From Caballeronia sp. dw_276 (GTDB lineage: Bacteria; Pseudomonadota; Gammaproteobacteria; Burkholderiales; Burkholderiaceae): a DNA stretch of 64,000 bases. Made by a program: the position numbers and the translations under genes. The notes beneath the pieces were generated by a model that searched no databases, had not been told where the DNA came from, and worked only from the letters and a program-made list of their open reading frames with translations. This document shows, one piece after another, positions 27,794 through 39,082 of this stretch. Position 1 is the stretch's first letter, and each line of letters begins with the position of its first letter. The stretch covers positions 412,174-476,173 of the forward strand of contig NZ_JAAVUV010000006.1 of NCBI RefSeq assembly GCF_018449635.1, in the 5' to 3' direction.

Positions 27794-28576
27794 ATGCCGC
27801 AAGAACAAGCCAAACGCGCAAAGCTGGTAGTTGGAAACTGGAAGATGCACGGTCGGCTGGTCGAGAACGCGGCCTTGCTGCAGGCAGTCGCCGCGGGCGC
27901 GGCTGCGTTGCAGAATGGCGTTCGAACAGGCTTGTGCGTGCCGACGCCGTACCTGGCGCAAGCGCAGGCTCTGCTGGCCGGATCGGTAGTCGCGTGGGGC
28001 GTGCAGGATGTTTCGGCTCATAAGCAAGGTGCTTATACGGGTGAAGTTGCTGCCGGCATGGCAGCGGACTTGGATGCGACTTACGCGATCGTTGGCCATT
28101 CTGAGCGTCGTGCCTATCATCACGAACATTCGGACTTGGTGGCGGTGAAGGCGCAGCGTGCTTTAGAAGCTGGCCTCGTACCCATCGTCTGCGTGGGTGA
28201 GACGCTGGAACAACGCGAAAACGGCTCGACTGAGCAGATTGTTGGAACACAGCTTGAGGCTGTATTGCTGGTCCTGAGCGAGAGCCAGGCGGCGAAAATC
28301 GTTGTGGCTTACGAACCGGTCTGGGCGATCGGGACGGGTAAAAGCGCAACAACGGAGCAGGCGCAACAGGTTCACGCGTTTTTGCGCGGGCAGCTCGCTG
28401 CGAAGGGTGCGAGTGTGGCGACCGTGCCCGTGCTCTACGGCGGCAGCGTCAAGCCTGAAAATGCGGAAGAACTGTTCGCTCAACAGGACATCGACGGCGG
28501 ATTGATAGGCGGCGCGTCGTTGAAGTCTAAGGATTTCCTTGCGATTTGTCAGGCAGCACAAAACGTTTCGGTTTAA
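27794..28576 (+). CDS. tpiA: triosephosphate isomerase
   Basis: A 260-residue TIM-barrel enzyme interconverting dihydroxyacetone phosphate and glyceraldehyde 3-phosphate. Catalytic residues are Asn15/Lys17 (GNWKMHG), His102 (VGHSERR) and Glu174 ([12 protein letters not shown]). The phosphate loop reads YGGSVKPEN. The ATG at 27794 gives the normal length; the frame is open upstream without a better site. It is followed by secG, a common order in proteobacteria. Confidence 0.97.
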   Translation: MPQEQAKRAKLVVGNWKMHGRLVENAALLQAVAAGAAALQNGVRTGLCVPTPYLAQAQALLAGSVVAWGVQDVSAHKQGAYTGEVAAGMAADLDATYAIVGHSERRAYHHEHSDLVAVKAQRALEAGLVPIVCVGETLEQRENGSTEQIVGTQLEAVLLVLSESQAAKIVVAYEPVWAIGTGKSATTEQAQQVHAFLRGQLAAKGASVATVPVLYGGSVKPENAEELFAQQDIDGGLIGGASLKSKDFLAICQAAQNVSV

Positions 28577-28663
28577 TTGCCGAGTTTAAGCTTTCGAAAA
28601 TGTAAGCATTAAAAAGCGTGGCGCAACAGTGTCGCGTGAACATTAAAGAGTCGGGTGAACGGA

Positions 28664-29041
28664 ATGCTGTATTTAAAGACATTGATTATCGTCGTCCAGT
28701 TGCTGTCGGCGTTTGGCGTTATCGGGCTGGTATTGTTGCAGCACGGTAAGGGCGCCGATATGGGAGCGGCTTTCGGTAGCGGCGCATCTGGAAGTCTGTT
28801 CGGCGCGACCGGTTCAGCGAACTTTTTATCCCGTACGACTGCGGTCCTCGCGGCGGTGTTTTTCATCTCGACGCTGACGCTGACTTACTTGGGAAGTTAC
28901 AAGCCTGCAGCCTCGGCAGGCGTGCTGGGCGGGGCTGCAGTGACCGCGCCCGCTGCAAATACGACCGTCGGTGCATCGGTTCCTGTGGCTGGTTCGGCGC
29001 CGGTTGCATCGTCGGCTCCGGGCTCTGATGTCCCGAAATAA
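28664..29041 (+). CDS. secG: protein translocase subunit SecG
   Basis: A 125-residue SecG with two membrane segments (about 2-24 and 54-73) and the conserved loop LLQHGKGADMGAAFG. The C-terminal tail is Ala/Val/Pro/Ser-rich and disordered, as in Burkholderiales SecG. The ATG at 28664 is chosen; a GTG 9 bp upstream is possible. It belongs to the SecYEG translocon. Confidence 0.94.
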   Translation: MLYLKTLIIVVQLLSAFGVIGLVLLQHGKGADMGAAFGSGASGSLFGATGSANFLSRTTAVLAAVFFISTLTLTYLGSYKPAASAGVLGGAAVTAPAANTTVGASVPVAGSAPVASSAPGSDVPK

Positions 29042-29068
29042 ATTTTCGCTTTCAGCACCTTTTGTGCG

Positions 29069-29097
29069 TTGAACAAACTGCTTAACCCAGTTATAAT
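29069..29097 (+). promoter_or_regulatory. strong sigma-70 promoter of tRNA-Leu
   Basis: TTGAAC (29069-29074) and a perfect TATAAT (29092-29097) are spaced by the ideal 17 bp. The predicted start is about 52 nt before the tRNA. With no strong terminator after the tRNA, the same transcript may continue into nuoA. Confidence 0.75.
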
Positions 29098-29155
29098 TTT
29101 GTTCTCGAAGCGATTCCCGGCAATTAGAAGTTGATTTACCGGATTGCAAGACAGT

Positions 29156-29240
29156 GCCGACGTGGTGAAATTGGTAGACACGCTATCTTGAGGGGGTAGT
29201 GGCGAAAGCTGTGCGAGTTCGAGTCTCGCCGTCGGCACCA
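29156..29240 (+). tRNA. tRNA-Leu (anticodon GAG)
   Basis: An 85-nt class II tRNA. The acceptor stem GCCGACG pairs with the 3' end, CCA is encoded at 29238-29240, the D-loop contains TTGGTAGA, and the T-loop arm is GAGTTCGAGTCTC. The anticodon arm CTATC-TTGAGGG-GGTAG gives GAG at 29190-29192, reading CTC and CTT. The long variable arm expected for leucine tRNA is present. It lies between secG and nuoA. Confidence 0.95.
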
Positions 29241-29250
29241 AAAAGTTATC

Positions 29251-29286
29251 CAATGCCAGCCGCATGCATTGCTTCGGCTGGCATTG
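29251..29286 (+). other. 11-bp perfect hairpin between tRNA-Leu and nuoA
   Basis: CAATGCCAGCC (29251-29261) pairs with GGCTGGCATTG (29276-29286) around a 14-nt loop. There is no T run after it, so it is a weak terminator at best; it may be a processing signal that frees the tRNA 3' end or stabilises the nuo transcript. A short inverted repeat GTAAG-GGTT-CTTAC follows at 29308-29321. Confidence 0.5.
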
Positions 29287-29401
29287 TCACTTCTGGCGGG
29301 CGAATATGTAAGGGTTCTTACGTATTGGTCGTCTTTAGTTGAAAATCGGTTGGGCAGTCGTCCCGGCCGGCACACCAGATCAAACCGATTTGAGGATAGT
29401 C

Positions 29402-29761
29402 GTGAATCTCTCAGCCTATTATCCCGTCTTGCTGTTCCTCGTCGTGGGCACCGGTTTGGGTATCGCTCTCGTCAGCATCGGCAAGATCCTCGGTCCCAAC
29501 AAGCCTGACACGGAAAAAAACGCGCCCTACGAGTGCGGCTTCGAGGCCTTCGAAGACGCGCGGATGAAGTTCGATGTGCGCTATTATCTCGTCGCTATTC
29601 TGTTCATTATTTTCGATCTCGAAACCGCGTTCCTGTTTCCGTGGGGCGTTGCCCTGCGCGACATCGGTTGGCCGGGTTTCTTGTCCATGATGGTTTTTCT
29701 GCTCGAATTTCTGCTGGGTTTCGCCTACATCTGGAGAAAGGGTGGGCTGGACTGGGAGTGA
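29402..29761 (+). CDS. nuoA: NADH-quinone oxidoreductase subunit A
   Basis: A 119-residue membrane subunit of complex I with three transmembrane segments and the conserved [20 protein letters not shown] loop. The start is GTG at 29402, preceded by GAGGATAGTC; it gives the family-standard N-terminus ([12 protein letters not shown]). First gene of the 14-gene nuo operon. Confidence 0.95.
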   Translation: MNLSAYYPVLLFLVVGTGLGIALVSIGKILGPNKPDTEKNAPYECGFEAFEDARMKFDVRYYLVAILFIIFDLETAFLFPWGVALRDIGWPGFLSMMVFLLEFLLGFAYIWRKGGLDWE

Positions 29762-29842
29762 AGGGCAGGCGGCGAGTTGAGAATTTCGGATCACCGGATT
29801 GCTGGGTAGCTATGGCTGGCTGCTCATCTGGAGTGAAAGCAA

Positions 29843-30322
29843 ATGAGTATCGAAGGGGTCTTGAAGGAAGGGTTTGTCACCACCACGGCTGACAAGCTGA
29901 TCAACTGGACGCGCACGGGGTCGCTGTGGCCCATGACGTTCGGTCTTGCGTGTTGCGCGGTCGAGATGATGCATGCGGGCGCTGCCCGCTATGACCTGGA
30001 TCGTTTCGGCGTCGTATTTCGTCCGAGTCCGCGGCAGTCGGACGTGATGATTGTCGCCGGCACGCTGTGCAACAAGATGGCGCCTGCGCTACGCAAGGTG
30101 TACGACCAGATGGCCGAGCCGCGCTGGGTCATCTCCATGGGTTCGTGCGCCAACGGCGGCGGCTATTACCACTATTCGTATTCTGTCGTGCGCGGCTGTG
30201 ACCGGATCGTCCCGGTCGACGTCTACGTGCCCGGATGCCCGCCGACGGCTGAAGCGCTTGTATATGGCGTGATCCAGCTGCAGGCGAAGATTCGCCGCAC
30301 CAGCACGATCGCCCGCCAGTAA
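29843..30322 (+). CDS. nuoB: NADH-quinone oxidoreductase subunit B
   Basis: A 159-residue peripheral subunit carrying the last iron-sulfur cluster, N2, next to the quinone site. The four ligands Cys37, Cys38, Cys102 and Cys132 are all present ([24 protein letters not shown]). Length and motifs are canonical for beta-proteobacteria. Confidence 0.97.
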   Translation: MSIEGVLKEGFVTTTADKLINWTRTGSLWPMTFGLACCAVEMMHAGAARYDLDRFGVVFRPSPRQSDVMIVAGTLCNKMAPALRKVYDQMAEPRWVISMGSCANGGGYYHYSYSVVRGCDRIVPVDVYVPGCPPTAEALVYGVIQLQAKIRRTSTIARQ

Positions 30323-30425
30323 TTGAACAAGCGCGGTCGATACAAGGTCGTGACGCCATCATCAGCATGCCGGTCAGCGTCACAGAAGTCCAATTAAGCG
30401 TCACCAAGGCCTGAGCCTCCCCAAT

Positions 30426-31028
30426 ATGGCAAGCAAACTCGAGACCCTGAAAGCGAACCTCGAGGCGGCGTTCGGCGACCGCCTGCATAGCATCACCGAG
30501 TCGCTCGGGCAATTGACAGTCGTCGTCAAGGCGGCGAATTACCTCGATGTCGCGCTCAAGTTGCGCGACGACCGCTCGCTCGGTTTCGAGCAGCTCGTCG
30601 ACCTGTGCGGCGTCGACTATTCCGCGTACGGCGACGGCGCCTACGAAGGTCCGCGTTTCGCGGCCGTCCTCCATCTCCTTTCGGTCGCCAACAACTGGCG
30701 TCTGCGCGTGCGCGTCTTCGCACCGGACGACGAAGTGCCTATCGTCGCCTCGGTGGTGGACGTGTGGTCGTCGGCGAACTGGTACGAGCGCGAAGCATTC
30801 GACCTGTTCGGTATCGTTTTTGAAGGTCACCCGGACCTGCGCCGCATTCTCACCGACTATGGATTTATCGGCCATCCGTTCCGCAAGGACTTCCCGGTGT
30901 CGGGATATGTCGAAATGCGTTACGACCCGGAGGAAAAGCGCGTCGTGTACCAGCCCGTGACGATCGAGCCGCGCGAAATCACGCCGCGAGTGATCCGCGA
31001 GGACCGCTATGGCGGTCTGAAACACTAA
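30426..31028 (+). CDS. nuoC: NADH-quinone oxidoreductase subunit C
   Basis: A 200-residue subunit of the hydrophilic arm (30-kDa type), with the signature [29 protein letters not shown] split around residues 119-147. It is a separate gene, not fused to nuoD as in E. coli. It lies 9 bp before nuoD. Confidence 0.96.
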   Translation: MASKLETLKANLEAAFGDRLHSITESLGQLTVVVKAANYLDVALKLRDDRSLGFEQLVDLCGVDYSAYGDGAYEGPRFAAVLHLLSVANNWRLRVRVFAPDDEVPIVASVVDVWSSANWYEREAFDLFGIVFEGHPDLRRILTDYGFIGHPFRKDFPVSGYVEMRYDPEEKRVVYQPVTIEPREITPRVIREDRYGGLKH

Positions 31029-31037
31029 GAGAACGCC

Positions 31038-32291
31038 ATGGCAGAGATCAAGAACTACACGCTCAATTTCGGCCCGCAACACCCGGCTGCGCACGGTGTG
31101 CTGCGCTTGGTGCTGGAGCTCGACGGCGAAGTGATTCAACGTGCCGATCCGCATATCGGCCTCTTGCATCGCGCGACGGAAAAGCTCGCCGAATCGAAGA
31201 CCTTCATTCAATCCGTGCCGTACATGGACCGTCTCGACTATGTGTCGATGATGGTGAACGAGCACGGCTACGTGATGGCCATCGAAAAACTGCTCGGCAT
31301 CGACGTGCCGGTGCGCGCGAAATATATTCGCGTGCTCTTCGACGAAATCACGCGGGTGCTGAATCACCTGATGTGGATCGGCTCGCACGCGCTCGACGTC
31401 GGTGCAATGGCGGTCTTTTTGTATGCGTTCCGTGAGCGCGAAGATTTGATGGACGTGTACGAAGCGGTATCCGGCGCACGGATGCACGCGGCGTATTACC
31501 GTCCGGGCGGCGTGTATCGCGACTTGCCTGACGCAATGCCGCAATACAAGGCATCGAAAATTCGCAATGCGAAGGCGTTGTCGCGCATGAACGAAACGCG
31601 TCAGGGCTCGCTGCTCGATTTCATCGACGATTTCTTTACGCGTTTTCCGAAGTGCGTGGACGAATACGAAACGCTCTTGACCGATAACCGCATCTGGAAG
31701 CAGCGGCTCGTGGGTATTGGTGTGGTCAGTCCTGAGCGCGCGTTGCAGCTCGGCATGACCGGCGCGATGCTCCGTGGTTCGGGCATCGAATGGGATCTGC
31801 GCAAGAAGCAGCCGTACGAAGTCTACGACCAGCTGGATTTCGATATCCCCGTTGGTGTGAACGGCGACTGCTACGACCGCTATCTCGTGCGCGTTGAAGA
31901 GATGCGTCAATCAACGCGTATCGCGAAACAGTGTATTGAGTGGCTTCGTAAGAATCCTGGCCCTGTGATGATCGACAATCACAAGATTGCGCCGCCTTCG
32001 CGCGTTGGCATGAAAACCAACATGGAAGAGTTGATTCACCACTTCAAGCTCTTCACGGAAGGTTTCCATGTTCCCGAAGGCGAGACGTATGCAGCCGTCG
32101 AGCATCCGAAGGGTGAGTTTGGGATTTATCTGATTTCGGATGGCGCGAACAAGCCGTATCGATTGAAGATTCGTGCGCCGGGTTATGCGCACCTTGCTTC
32201 GCTCGACGAAATGGCGCGTGGCCACATGATCGCAGATGCAGTGACGATCATCGGAACGCAGGATATCGTGTTCGGCGAGATCGACCGCTGA
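31038..32291 (+). CDS. nuoD: NADH-quinone oxidoreductase subunit D
   Basis: A 417-residue 49-kDa-type subunit forming the quinone-binding pocket with NuoB. It begins [20 protein letters not shown], a conserved block with quinone-site histidines, and has [11 protein letters not shown] a little further on. Full length, ending with VFGEIDR. A 156-bp gap before nuoE contains no other gene. Confidence 0.97.
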   Translation: MAEIKNYTLNFGPQHPAAHGVLRLVLELDGEVIQRADPHIGLLHRATEKLAESKTFIQSVPYMDRLDYVSMMVNEHGYVMAIEKLLGIDVPVRAKYIRVLFDEITRVLNHLMWIGSHALDVGAMAVFLYAFREREDLMDVYEAVSGARMHAAYYRPGGVYRDLPDAMPQYKASKIRNAKALSRMNETRQGSLLDFIDDFFTRFPKCVDEYETLLTDNRIWKQRLVGIGVVSPERALQLGMTGAMLRGSGIEWDLRKKQPYEVYDQLDFDIPVGVNGDCYDRYLVRVEEMRQSTRIAKQCIEWLRKNPGPVMIDNHKIAPPSRVGMKTNMEELIHHFKLFTEGFHVPEGETYAAVEHPKGEFGIYLISDGANKPYRLKIRAPGYAHLASLDEMARGHMIADAVTIIGTQDIVFGEIDR

Positions 32292-32456
32292 CATGCCGTC
32301 GCGGACATCAATCGCATCATGTTGCATCATGCCGGCCCGCTCGCGCTTTAGTGCTGAACGTGCCGGCGAACCAACAACAGCAGGACGCCAGGTCTGCCGC
32401 AAAAGAAGGGCGCGGCGGGTTTTCGTTCGGTAGGAACTGAAAGAGTCGTGTCTGAA

Positions 32457-32942
32457 ATGATCTCAGCTGAAGGCCTGAAAGAAATCGATCGCGCGATCGC
32501 GAAATATCCCGTGGAGCAGAAACAGTCCGCGGTGATGGCGGCGCTGACTGTCGCTCAGGAAGAGCATGGCTGGCTGTCGCCGGAAATCATGCAGTTCGTG
32601 GCCGACTACCTGAGCATGCCCTCGGTGGCCGTGCAGGAAGTGGCGACGTTCTACACCATGTACGAGACCGCGCCGGTCGGCAAACACAAGATCACGCTCT
32701 GTACGAACCTGCCATGCCAACTGGGTCCGGATGGCGGATCGGAAAGTGCTGCTGAATATCTGAAGCAAAAGCTCGGCATCGATTTTGGCGAAACCACCGC
32801 TGACGGCAAGTTCACTTTGAAAGAAGGTGAATGCTTTGGCGCGTGCGGCGATGCACCCGTGTTGCTCGTGAACAATCATCGTATGTGCAGTTTCATGAGT
32901 CGCGAGCGGATCGACACGCTCCTCGAGGAACTATCGAAATGA
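32457..32942 (+). CDS. nuoE: NADH-quinone oxidoreductase subunit E
   Basis: A 161-residue thioredoxin-like [2Fe-2S] subunit of the NADH-oxidising module; cluster N1a ligands are Cys82, Cys87, Cys126 and Cys130. The ATG at 32457 gives the usual N-terminus; a GTG three codons upstream (32448) is possible. Its stop overlaps the nuoF start by 4 bp (ATGA). Confidence 0.95.
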   Translation: MISAEGLKEIDRAIAKYPVEQKQSAVMAALTVAQEEHGWLSPEIMQFVADYLSMPSVAVQEVATFYTMYETAPVGKHKITLCTNLPCQLGPDGGSESAAEYLKQKLGIDFGETTADGKFTLKEGECFGACGDAPVLLVNNHRMCSFMSRERIDTLLEELSK

Positions 32943-34264
32943 CGTCTCTTCACGACCGCCACATCCAGCCCCTGATTCTCGCCGGCCTCAACGGCGAAAA
33001 CTGGCACCTCGAAGACTATGTGGCGCGCGGCGGTTATGCCCAGCTGCGCCGTATTCTCGAAGAAAAAATTCCGCAAGAACAGGTGATTGCCGACGTGAAG
33101 GCGTCGGGCCTGCGTGGTCGCGGCGGCGCGGGTTTTCCGACCGGTCTGAAGTGGAGCTTCATGCCGCGTCAGTTTCCGGGGCAGAAATATCTCGTCTGCA
33201 ACTCGGACGAAGGCGAACCGGGCACGTTCAAGGATCGCGACATCCTTCGCTGGAATCCGCATGCGCTGATCGAAGGCATGGCCATTGGCGCGTACGCCAT
33301 GGGCATCACGGTCGGCTACAACTACATTCACGGCGAGATTTTCGAGGTCTACAAGATCTTCGAACAGGCGCTTGAAGAAGCGCGTGCAGCCGGTTATCTC
33401 GGTGCGAATATTCTGGGTTCGGGCTTTTCGTTCGAACTGCATGCGCACCATGGCTACGGCGCATATATCTGCGGCGAAGAAACGGCGTTGCTCGAGTCGC
33501 TGGAAGGCAAGAAGGGCCAGCCGCGCTTCAAGCCGCCGTTCCCGGCGAGCTTTGGCGTGTACGGCAAGCCGACCACGATCAACAACACCGAAACGTTCGC
33601 AGCGGTGCCGTTCCTTTTGGCTATCGGCCCGCAGAAGTATCTCGAGATCGGCAAACCGAACAACGGTGGCACGAAGATTTTCTCGGTTGCCGGCGACGTG
33701 AACCGGCCGGGCAATTTCGAAGTTCCCCTCGGTACCTCGTTTCAGACCTTGCTCGAGCTGGCTGGCGGCGTGCGCGGCAAGTCGGTGAAAGCGGTGATCC
33801 CGGGTGGATCATCTGCGCCGGTCGTGCCGGGTGAGCTCATGCTGGCCACCGACATGGACTACGACTCGATTGCCAAGGCCGGGTCCATGCTGGGTTCGGG
33901 TGCGGTCATCGTAATGAACGAAACGCGCTGCATGGTGCGTTCGCTCTTGCGCCTTTCGTACTTCTACTACGAAGAATCGTGCGGTCAGTGCACGCCTTGC
34001 CGCGAAGGCACGGGCTGGCTGTATCGCGTGGTGCATCGGATCGAGCACGGACTCGGGCGCAAGGAAGACCTGGATCTGCTGAACTCGGTCGCTGAAAACA
34101 TCATGGGTCGCACCATTTGTGCTCTCGGCGACGCGGCAGCCATGCCGGTGCGCGGCATGCTGAAGCATTTCTGGGACGAATTCGAATATCACGTCGAGCA
34201 TAAACATTGTCTCGTCGACGGACATGCGCATCATGCGCATACGTCCGAAGCGCTTACCGCGTGA
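32939..34264 (+). CDS. nuoF: NADH-quinone oxidoreductase subunit F
   Basis: A 441-residue NADH- and FMN-binding subunit. It has the nucleotide loop GRGGAGF (60-66), [16 protein letters not shown], and cluster N3 ligands Cys348, Cys351, Cys354 and Cys394 ([18 protein letters not shown]). The start overlaps the nuoE stop. The C-terminus from residue 418 is histidine-rich, with eight His among 24 residues. Confidence 0.97.
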   Translation: MTSLHDRHIQPLILAGLNGENWHLEDYVARGGYAQLRRILEEKIPQEQVIADVKASGLRGRGGAGFPTGLKWSFMPRQFPGQKYLVCNSDEGEPGTFKDRDILRWNPHALIEGMAIGAYAMGITVGYNYIHGEIFEVYKIFEQALEEARAAGYLGANILGSGFSFELHAHHGYGAYICGEETALLESLEGKKGQPRFKPPFPASFGVYGKPTTINNTETFAAVPFLLAIGPQKYLEIGKPNNGGTKIFSVAGDVNRPGNFEVPLGTSFQTLLELAGGVRGKSVKAVIPGGSSAPVVPGELMLATDMDYDSIAKAGSMLGSGAVIVMNETRCMVRSLLRLSYFYYEESCGQCTPCREGTGWLYRVVHRIEHGLGRKEDLDLLNSVAENIMGRTICALGDAAAMPVRGMLKHFWDEFEYHVEHKHCLVDGHAHHAHTSEALTA

Positions 34265-34295
34265 TCAGTGATCAGGCCAAGGACCATTCCCCATC

Positions 34296-36632
34296 ATGGT
34301 TGAATTAGAAATCGACGGCAAAAGTGTAGAAGTGCCTGAAGGCAGCATGGTGATCCAGGCTGCGCATAAGGTCGATACATACATTCCTCACTTTTGCTAT
34401 CACAAGAAACTGTCGATCGCGGCTAACTGCCGGATGTGCCTGGTCGAAGTCGAGAAGATGCCGAAGGCGGTTCCCGCCTGTGCCACGCCGGTGTCGGCGG
34501 GCATGATCGTGCGTACGAAATCGGACAAGGCCATCAAGGCGCAGCAGTCCGTGATGGAATTCCTGCTGATCAATCACCCGCTCGATTGCCCGATCTGCGA
34601 TCAGGGCGGTGAATGCCAGTTGCAGGATTTGGCCGTGGGTTACGGCAAGTCGCAATCGCGCTACAACGAAGAAAAGCGCGTGGTGTTCCACAAGAACGTC
34701 GGACCGCTGATCTCCATGGAAGAGATGACACGCTGCATCCATTGCACGCGTTGCGTCCGCTTTGGTCAGGAAGTGGCCGGCGTAATGGAACTCGGCATGC
34801 TGGGTCGTGGCGAGCACTCGGAAATCACGTCGTTCGTCGGCAAGACGGTGGATTCGGAATTGTCGGGCAACATGATCGACCTGTGCCCGGTCGGTGCATT
34901 GACGAGCAAGCCGTTCCGCTACAGCGCCCGTACTTGGGAACTGTCGCGCCGCAAGTCGATCAGCCCGCACGATTCCGTCGGTGCGAATCTGGTCGTGCAG
35001 GTGAAAAACAACCGCGTAATGCGCGTTCTGCCGATGGAAAACGAAGCCATCAACGAATGCTGGATCTCGGACAAGGATCGTTTCTCGTACGAATCGCTGA
35101 ACAGCGACGAACGTCTCACGCAGCCCATGTTGAAGCAGGGCGGCAAGTGGATCGAGACCGACTGGCAAACGGCGCTGGAATACGTGGCGAAGGGTATCAA
35201 GGGCATTACGGCTGACCATGGCGCGAATCAGATCGCCGCTTTGGCTACGCCGCACAGCACCGTCGAAGAACTGTATTTGTTGAAGCAGTTTGCTGAAGGC
35301 GTGGGTACGCCGAACGTCGATTTTCGTCTGCGTCAGAGCGACTTTTCCGCACCGGTTTCGGACAGCGCGCCCTGGCTTGGCGTGAAGATCGCGGATCTGT
35401 CGAATATCGATACAGCGTTTATCGTCGGCTCGTTCCTGCGTCGCGATCATCCGTTGTTCGCGGCACGTCTGCGTCAGGCCGCCAAAGGTGGTGCGAAGCT
35501 CACGTTCCTGAACGCAACAGACGACGACTCGCTGATTCCCGCCGCGCATCGCGTGGTGGCGGCGCCGTCGGAATGGCTCGCGCATCTCGGCAGCATTGCT
35601 GCGGCCGTATCCGAAGCGCGCGGTGTTGCTGCGCCGGAAGCGTTCGCCGGAATCGAGGCATCGGTGGCGGCCAAGGACATTGCGGCATCCTTGTCGGCTG
35701 GCGACAAGCGCGTCCTGTTGATCGGCAATAGCGCGGTTCAGCATCCGCAGTTCGCGCAGATCCAGGCTGTTTGCCAATGGATCGCGGACGAAACGGGCGC
35801 AACGCTGGGTTATCTGACAGAAGCCGCAAACACCGTAGGCGCACATCTGGTCGACGCGTTGCCGGGCGAAGGCGGCCTGAACGCACGCGAAGCATTCGAG
35901 CAACCGCGCAAGGGCTACGTGCTGTTCAACGTCGAACCTGCATTCGATACCGCCAATCCTGCTCTGGCGCTCGCCGCTTTGAAGCAGGCCGAAATGGTTG
36001 TTGCATTGTCGGCGTTCAAGCACGGCACGGATTACGCCGACGTATTGTTGCCGATCGCTCCGTTCACGGAAACGTCGGGCACGTTCGTCAATGCAGAAGG
36101 TACGGCTCAGACGTTCAACGGCGTAGTGCGTCCGCTGGGCGAAACCCGTCCGGGCTGGAAAGTCCTGCGCGTGCTTGGCAGCATCCTGGGCCTGAAGGGT
36201 TTCGAATTCGATACCGCCGAAGAAGTCCGTGACGCAGCGCTGGGCAAGGGTGATCTGACTTCGCGTCTGTCTAACAAGACGAACGTGGCGATCAAGGCGG
36301 TGACAAAGGCTGCATCGAATGAAGGCAGTTTCGAGCGCCTTGCCGACACGCCGATCTATCATGCCGACGCACTTTCGCGCCGCGCTGAATCGCTACATCT
36401 GACGGCTGCGGCGCGCGATGCAAATCTGGTCGGACTGCCGACGTCGCTGTTCGAGAAGCTCGGTCTGAAAAACGGCGATGCCGTGCGCGTCGCCCAAGGC
36501 GGTCTCTCGGTAACCCTGCCGGCAGTTCGCGACGCGAATCTGGCGGAAAGCGTGGTGCGGGTATCGACGGGAACGTCGGCCGGTGCAGCGCTCGGGGCTC
36601 TGTTCGGTGAACTGGTAGTGGAGAAGGCGTAA
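34296..36632 (+). CDS. nuoG: NADH-quinone oxidoreductase subunit G
   Basis: A 778-residue subunit carrying several clusters. The N-terminal [2Fe-2S] ligands are Cys34, Cys45, Cys48 and Cys62; the His-Cys3 [4Fe-4S] site is His94, Cys98, Cys101 and Cys107; a further [4Fe-4S] site uses Cys147, Cys150, Cys153 and Cys197. A molybdopterin-oxidoreductase-like domain without cofactor function follows. Its stop abuts the nuoH start. Confidence 0.96.
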   Translation: MVELEIDGKSVEVPEGSMVIQAAHKVDTYIPHFCYHKKLSIAANCRMCLVEVEKMPKAVPACATPVSAGMIVRTKSDKAIKAQQSVMEFLLINHPLDCPICDQGGECQLQDLAVGYGKSQSRYNEEKRVVFHKNVGPLISMEEMTRCIHCTRCVRFGQEVAGVMELGMLGRGEHSEITSFVGKTVDSELSGNMIDLCPVGALTSKPFRYSARTWELSRRKSISPHDSVGANLVVQVKNNRVMRVLPMENEAINECWISDKDRFSYESLNSDERLTQPMLKQGGKWIETDWQTALEYVAKGIKGITADHGANQIAALATPHSTVEELYLLKQFAEGVGTPNVDFRLRQSDFSAPVSDSAPWLGVKIADLSNIDTAFIVGSFLRRDHPLFAARLRQAAKGGAKLTFLNATDDDSLIPAAHRVVAAPSEWLAHLGSIAAAVSEARGVAAPEAFAGIEASVAAKDIAASLSAGDKRVLLIGNSAVQHPQFAQIQAVCQWIADETGATLGYLTEAANTVGAHLVDALPGEGGLNAREAFEQPRKGYVLFNVEPAFDTANPALALAALKQAEMVVALSAFKHGTDYADVLLPIAPFTETSGTFVNAEGTAQTFNGVVRPLGETRPGWKVLRVLGSILGLKGFEFDTAEEVRDAALGKGDLTSRLSNKTNVAIKAVTKAASNEGSFERLADTPIYHADALSRRAESLHLTAAARDANLVGLPTSLFEKLGLKNGDAVRVAQGGLSVTLPAVRDANLAESVVRVSTGTSAGAALGALFGELVVEKA

Positions 36633-37697
36633 ATGGGCTTGTTCGATACGATCAACGCAGGCGGGACACAGATCCTCGGCGTCGCCTGGCCCACTGTGTG
36701 GGCAGTCATCCGCATTCTCGTGGTGTCGGTGGTGATCCTGCTGTGCGTCGCGTACCTGATTCTGTGGGAACGCAAGCTCATCGGCTGGATGCACGTGCGC
36801 CTCGGCCCGAATCGCGTAGGCCCGCTCGGCCTGTTGCAGCCGATTGCCGACGTGCTGAAGCTGCTGCTGAAGGAAGTGATTCAGCCGACGCAAGCCAGCC
36901 GCTGGATCTACCTGATCGCGCCGATCATGACCGTGGTGCCGGCGTTCGCGGTTTGGGCGGTGATTCCGTTCCAGGCGAAAGCGGTGCTGGGCGATATCAA
37001 CGCCGGTCTGCTTTACGTGATGGCGATCTCGTCCATCGGCGTGTATGGCGTGATCCTGGCCGGCTGGGCATCGAACTCGAAATACGCATTTCTCGGCGCC
37101 ATGCGTGCTGCGGCGCAAATGGTGTCGTACGAAATCTCGATGGGCTTCGCGCTGGTCGTCGTGCTGATGGTCACGGGCAGCCTGAACATGTCGGCTATCG
37201 TGGTCTCGCAGGAACACGGCATCTTCGCGAACTGGGGCATCAACTTCCTTTCGTGGAACTGGTTGCCGCTTCTGCCCATGTTCGTTGTGTACTTCATCTC
37301 GGGCATTGCCGAAACGAACCGTCACCCGTTCGACGTGGTGGAAGGCGAATCGGAAATCGTCGCGGGTCACATGATCGATTACTCGGGTATGGCGTTCGCG
37401 CTGTTCTTCCTCGCCGAGTACATCAACATGATCGTGATCTCGGCGATTGCATCGACCTTGTTCCTTGGTGGCTGGAGCGCGCCGTTTGGTTTCCTGTCCT
37501 TCATCCCGGGCATTTTCTGGTTCGTGCTGAAGATCTTTCTCCTGCTGTCCGTATTCATCTGGGCCCGCGCGACGTTCCCGCGTTATCGCTACGACCAGAT
37601 CATGCGTCTTGGCTGGAAAATCTTTCTGCCGGTGTCGGTGGTGTGGGTGGTCGTGGTCGGGTTCTGGATCATGTCACCGCTGAACATCTGGAAATAA
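36633..37697 (+). CDS. nuoH: NADH-quinone oxidoreductase subunit H
   Basis: A 354-residue membrane subunit with about eight transmembrane helices that completes the quinone channel. Conserved blocks [20 protein letters not shown] (split around 45-64) and [16 protein letters not shown] are present. It begins immediately after the nuoG stop, implying coupling. Confidence 0.97.
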   Translation: MGLFDTINAGGTQILGVAWPTVWAVIRILVVSVVILLCVAYLILWERKLIGWMHVRLGPNRVGPLGLLQPIADVLKLLLKEVIQPTQASRWIYLIAPIMTVVPAFAVWAVIPFQAKAVLGDINAGLLYVMAISSIGVYGVILAGWASNSKYAFLGAMRAAAQMVSYEISMGFALVVVLMVTGSLNMSAIVVSQEHGIFANWGINFLSWNWLPLLPMFVVYFISGIAETNRHPFDVVEGESEIVAGHMIDYSGMAFALFFLAEYINMIVISAIASTLFLGGWSAPFGFLSFIPGIFWFVLKIFLLLSVFIWARATFPRYRYDQIMRLGWKIFLPVSVVWVVVVGFWIMSPLNIWK

Positions 37698-37715
37698 TGG
37701 GCGGATGAAAAAACC

Positions 37716-38204
37716 ATGAACGCATTACAGAATTTCTTTAAAACGTTTTTCCTGACCGAGTTGCTGAAGGGTCTCGCGCTGACGGGCGGTTATCTGTTCC
37801 AGCGCAAGGTGACCGTTCAGTTTCCGGAAGAGAAGACGCCGATCTCCCCGCGTTTCCGTGGCCTGCACGCATTGCGCCGGTACGAAAACGGCGAAGAGCG
37901 CTGCATTGCATGCAAATTGTGCGAAGCCGTTTGTCCGGCGCTCGCGATCACGATCGAATCGGAAACGCGCGCTGACAATACGCGTCGCACCACGCGTTAT
38001 GACATCGACTTGACCAAATGCATCTTCTGCGGTTTTTGCGAAGAAAGCTGCCCGGTTGATTCGATTGTGGAAACGCACATTCTCGAGTATCACGGCGAGA
38101 AGCGCGGCGACCTGTATTTCACGAAAGACATGCTGCTGGCAGTCGGCGACCGTTATGAAACGGAGATTGCTGCTGCGAAGGCTGCCGACGCGCCTTATCG
38201 GTAA
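37716..38204 (+). CDS. nuoI: NADH-quinone oxidoreductase subunit I
   Basis: A 162-residue ferredoxin-like subunit with two [4Fe-4S] clusters (N6a, N6b). Ligand sets are Cys63/66/69/73 ([12 protein letters not shown]) and Cys102/105/108/112 ([12 protein letters not shown]). Canonical length. Confidence 0.97.
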   Translation: MNALQNFFKTFFLTELLKGLALTGGYLFQRKVTVQFPEEKTPISPRFRGLHALRRYENGEERCIACKLCEAVCPALAITIESETRADNTRRTTRYDIDLTKCIFCGFCEESCPVDSIVETHILEYHGEKRGDLYFTKDMLLAVGDRYETEIAAAKAADAPYR

Positions 38205-38366
38205 AGCGGAGCGGGGCGCTTGTCTTCACCGCGCCTTTTGCTGTTCCTGCATTTGAATTGACCTGCTGTTCCGGCCCGCGCGCCATGGTTGTAGGTTGCG
38301 TCCTTGAAAAGATGCGACACGGCGCGCTTGTGTCAAAACACAAAGCCTAACGATGAACCGGTAATC

Positions 38367-39068
38367 ATGGAATTCACGACCGTACTGTTTTACATCTTCG
38401 CGCTGCTGCTGGTTGTTTCAGCGCTGAAGGTGATCACTTCGCGCAACCCGGTGTCATCCGCGCTGTTCCTCGTGCTCGCGTTCTTCAACGCGGCCGCGAT
38501 CTGGATGCTGCTCGAAGCCGAATTCCTCGCCATCTTGCTGGTTCTCGTCTATGTCGGCGCGGTCATGGTGCTGTTCCTGTTCGTGGTGATGATGCTGGAC
38601 ATCAACCTCGACGTGTTGCATCGGGACTTCAAGCGATTCGTGCCAATCGCGAGCATCGTGGGCGCGATCATCATCATCGAAACGGCTCTGATCCTGTGGC
38701 ACGGCTACGGTGCGACGGTTACGCCGGTACGCGACGCAATGCTCGTCAATGGCGTGGGTTCCGGCGTTGGCCCGAACGAGGTGATGTCGAATTCGCACCT
38801 GATCGGCAAGGTCATCTACACCGACTACATCTTCGCGTTTGAAATTGCCGGCCTGATCCTGCTGGTTGCGATCATCGCGGCAATCTCGCTGACCATTCGC
38901 GAGAAGAAGGACAACAAGCGCCAGACGGTGAGCGACCAGGTCAAGGTGCGCGCGAAAGATCGCGTGCGGATTGTGAAGATGAAGTCCGAGCAGGAAGCGC
39001 CGGATGCTACGACCAACCCGCCCGTGACCGGCAATGCCGGCGCAGGCACGGTCGATAACAAAGGCTGA
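38367..39068 (+). CDS. nuoJ: NADH-quinone oxidoreductase subunit J
   Basis: A 233-residue membrane subunit with five predicted transmembrane helices (first MEFTTVLFYIFALLLVVSAL). A charged C-terminal tail of about 50 residues (TIREKKDNKRQ onward) is longer than in E. coli NuoJ. The ATG at 38367 is preferred over upstream in-frame codons. A 162-bp gap separates it from nuoI with no other gene seen. Confidence 0.95.
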   Translation: MEFTTVLFYIFALLLVVSALKVITSRNPVSSALFLVLAFFNAAAIWMLLEAEFLAILLVLVYVGAVMVLFLFVVMMLDINLDVLHRDFKRFVPIASIVGAIIIIETALILWHGYGATVTPVRDAMLVNGVGSGVGPNEVMSNSHLIGKVIYTDYIFAFEIAGLILLVAIIAAISLTIREKKDNKRQTVSDQVKVRAKDRVRIVKMKSEQEAPDATTNPPVTGNAGAGTVDNKG

Positions 39069-39082
39069 GGAGATAAACAACC

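Noticed and set aside
29251..29286. Terminator after tRNA-Leu
   Set aside because: The stem is strong but followed by GTCACTTCTGG with no T run, so intrinsic termination is unlikely.
34305..36362. Very long open frame antisense to nuoG
   Set aside because: Mirror-frame artefact of GC-rich codon use; the peptide is Arg/His-rich with no family features. The same applies to the long antisense frames at 24855-26420 (pnp), 17035-18687 (leuA), 30129-31910 (nuoC/nuoD) and 41757-43022 (nuoM).
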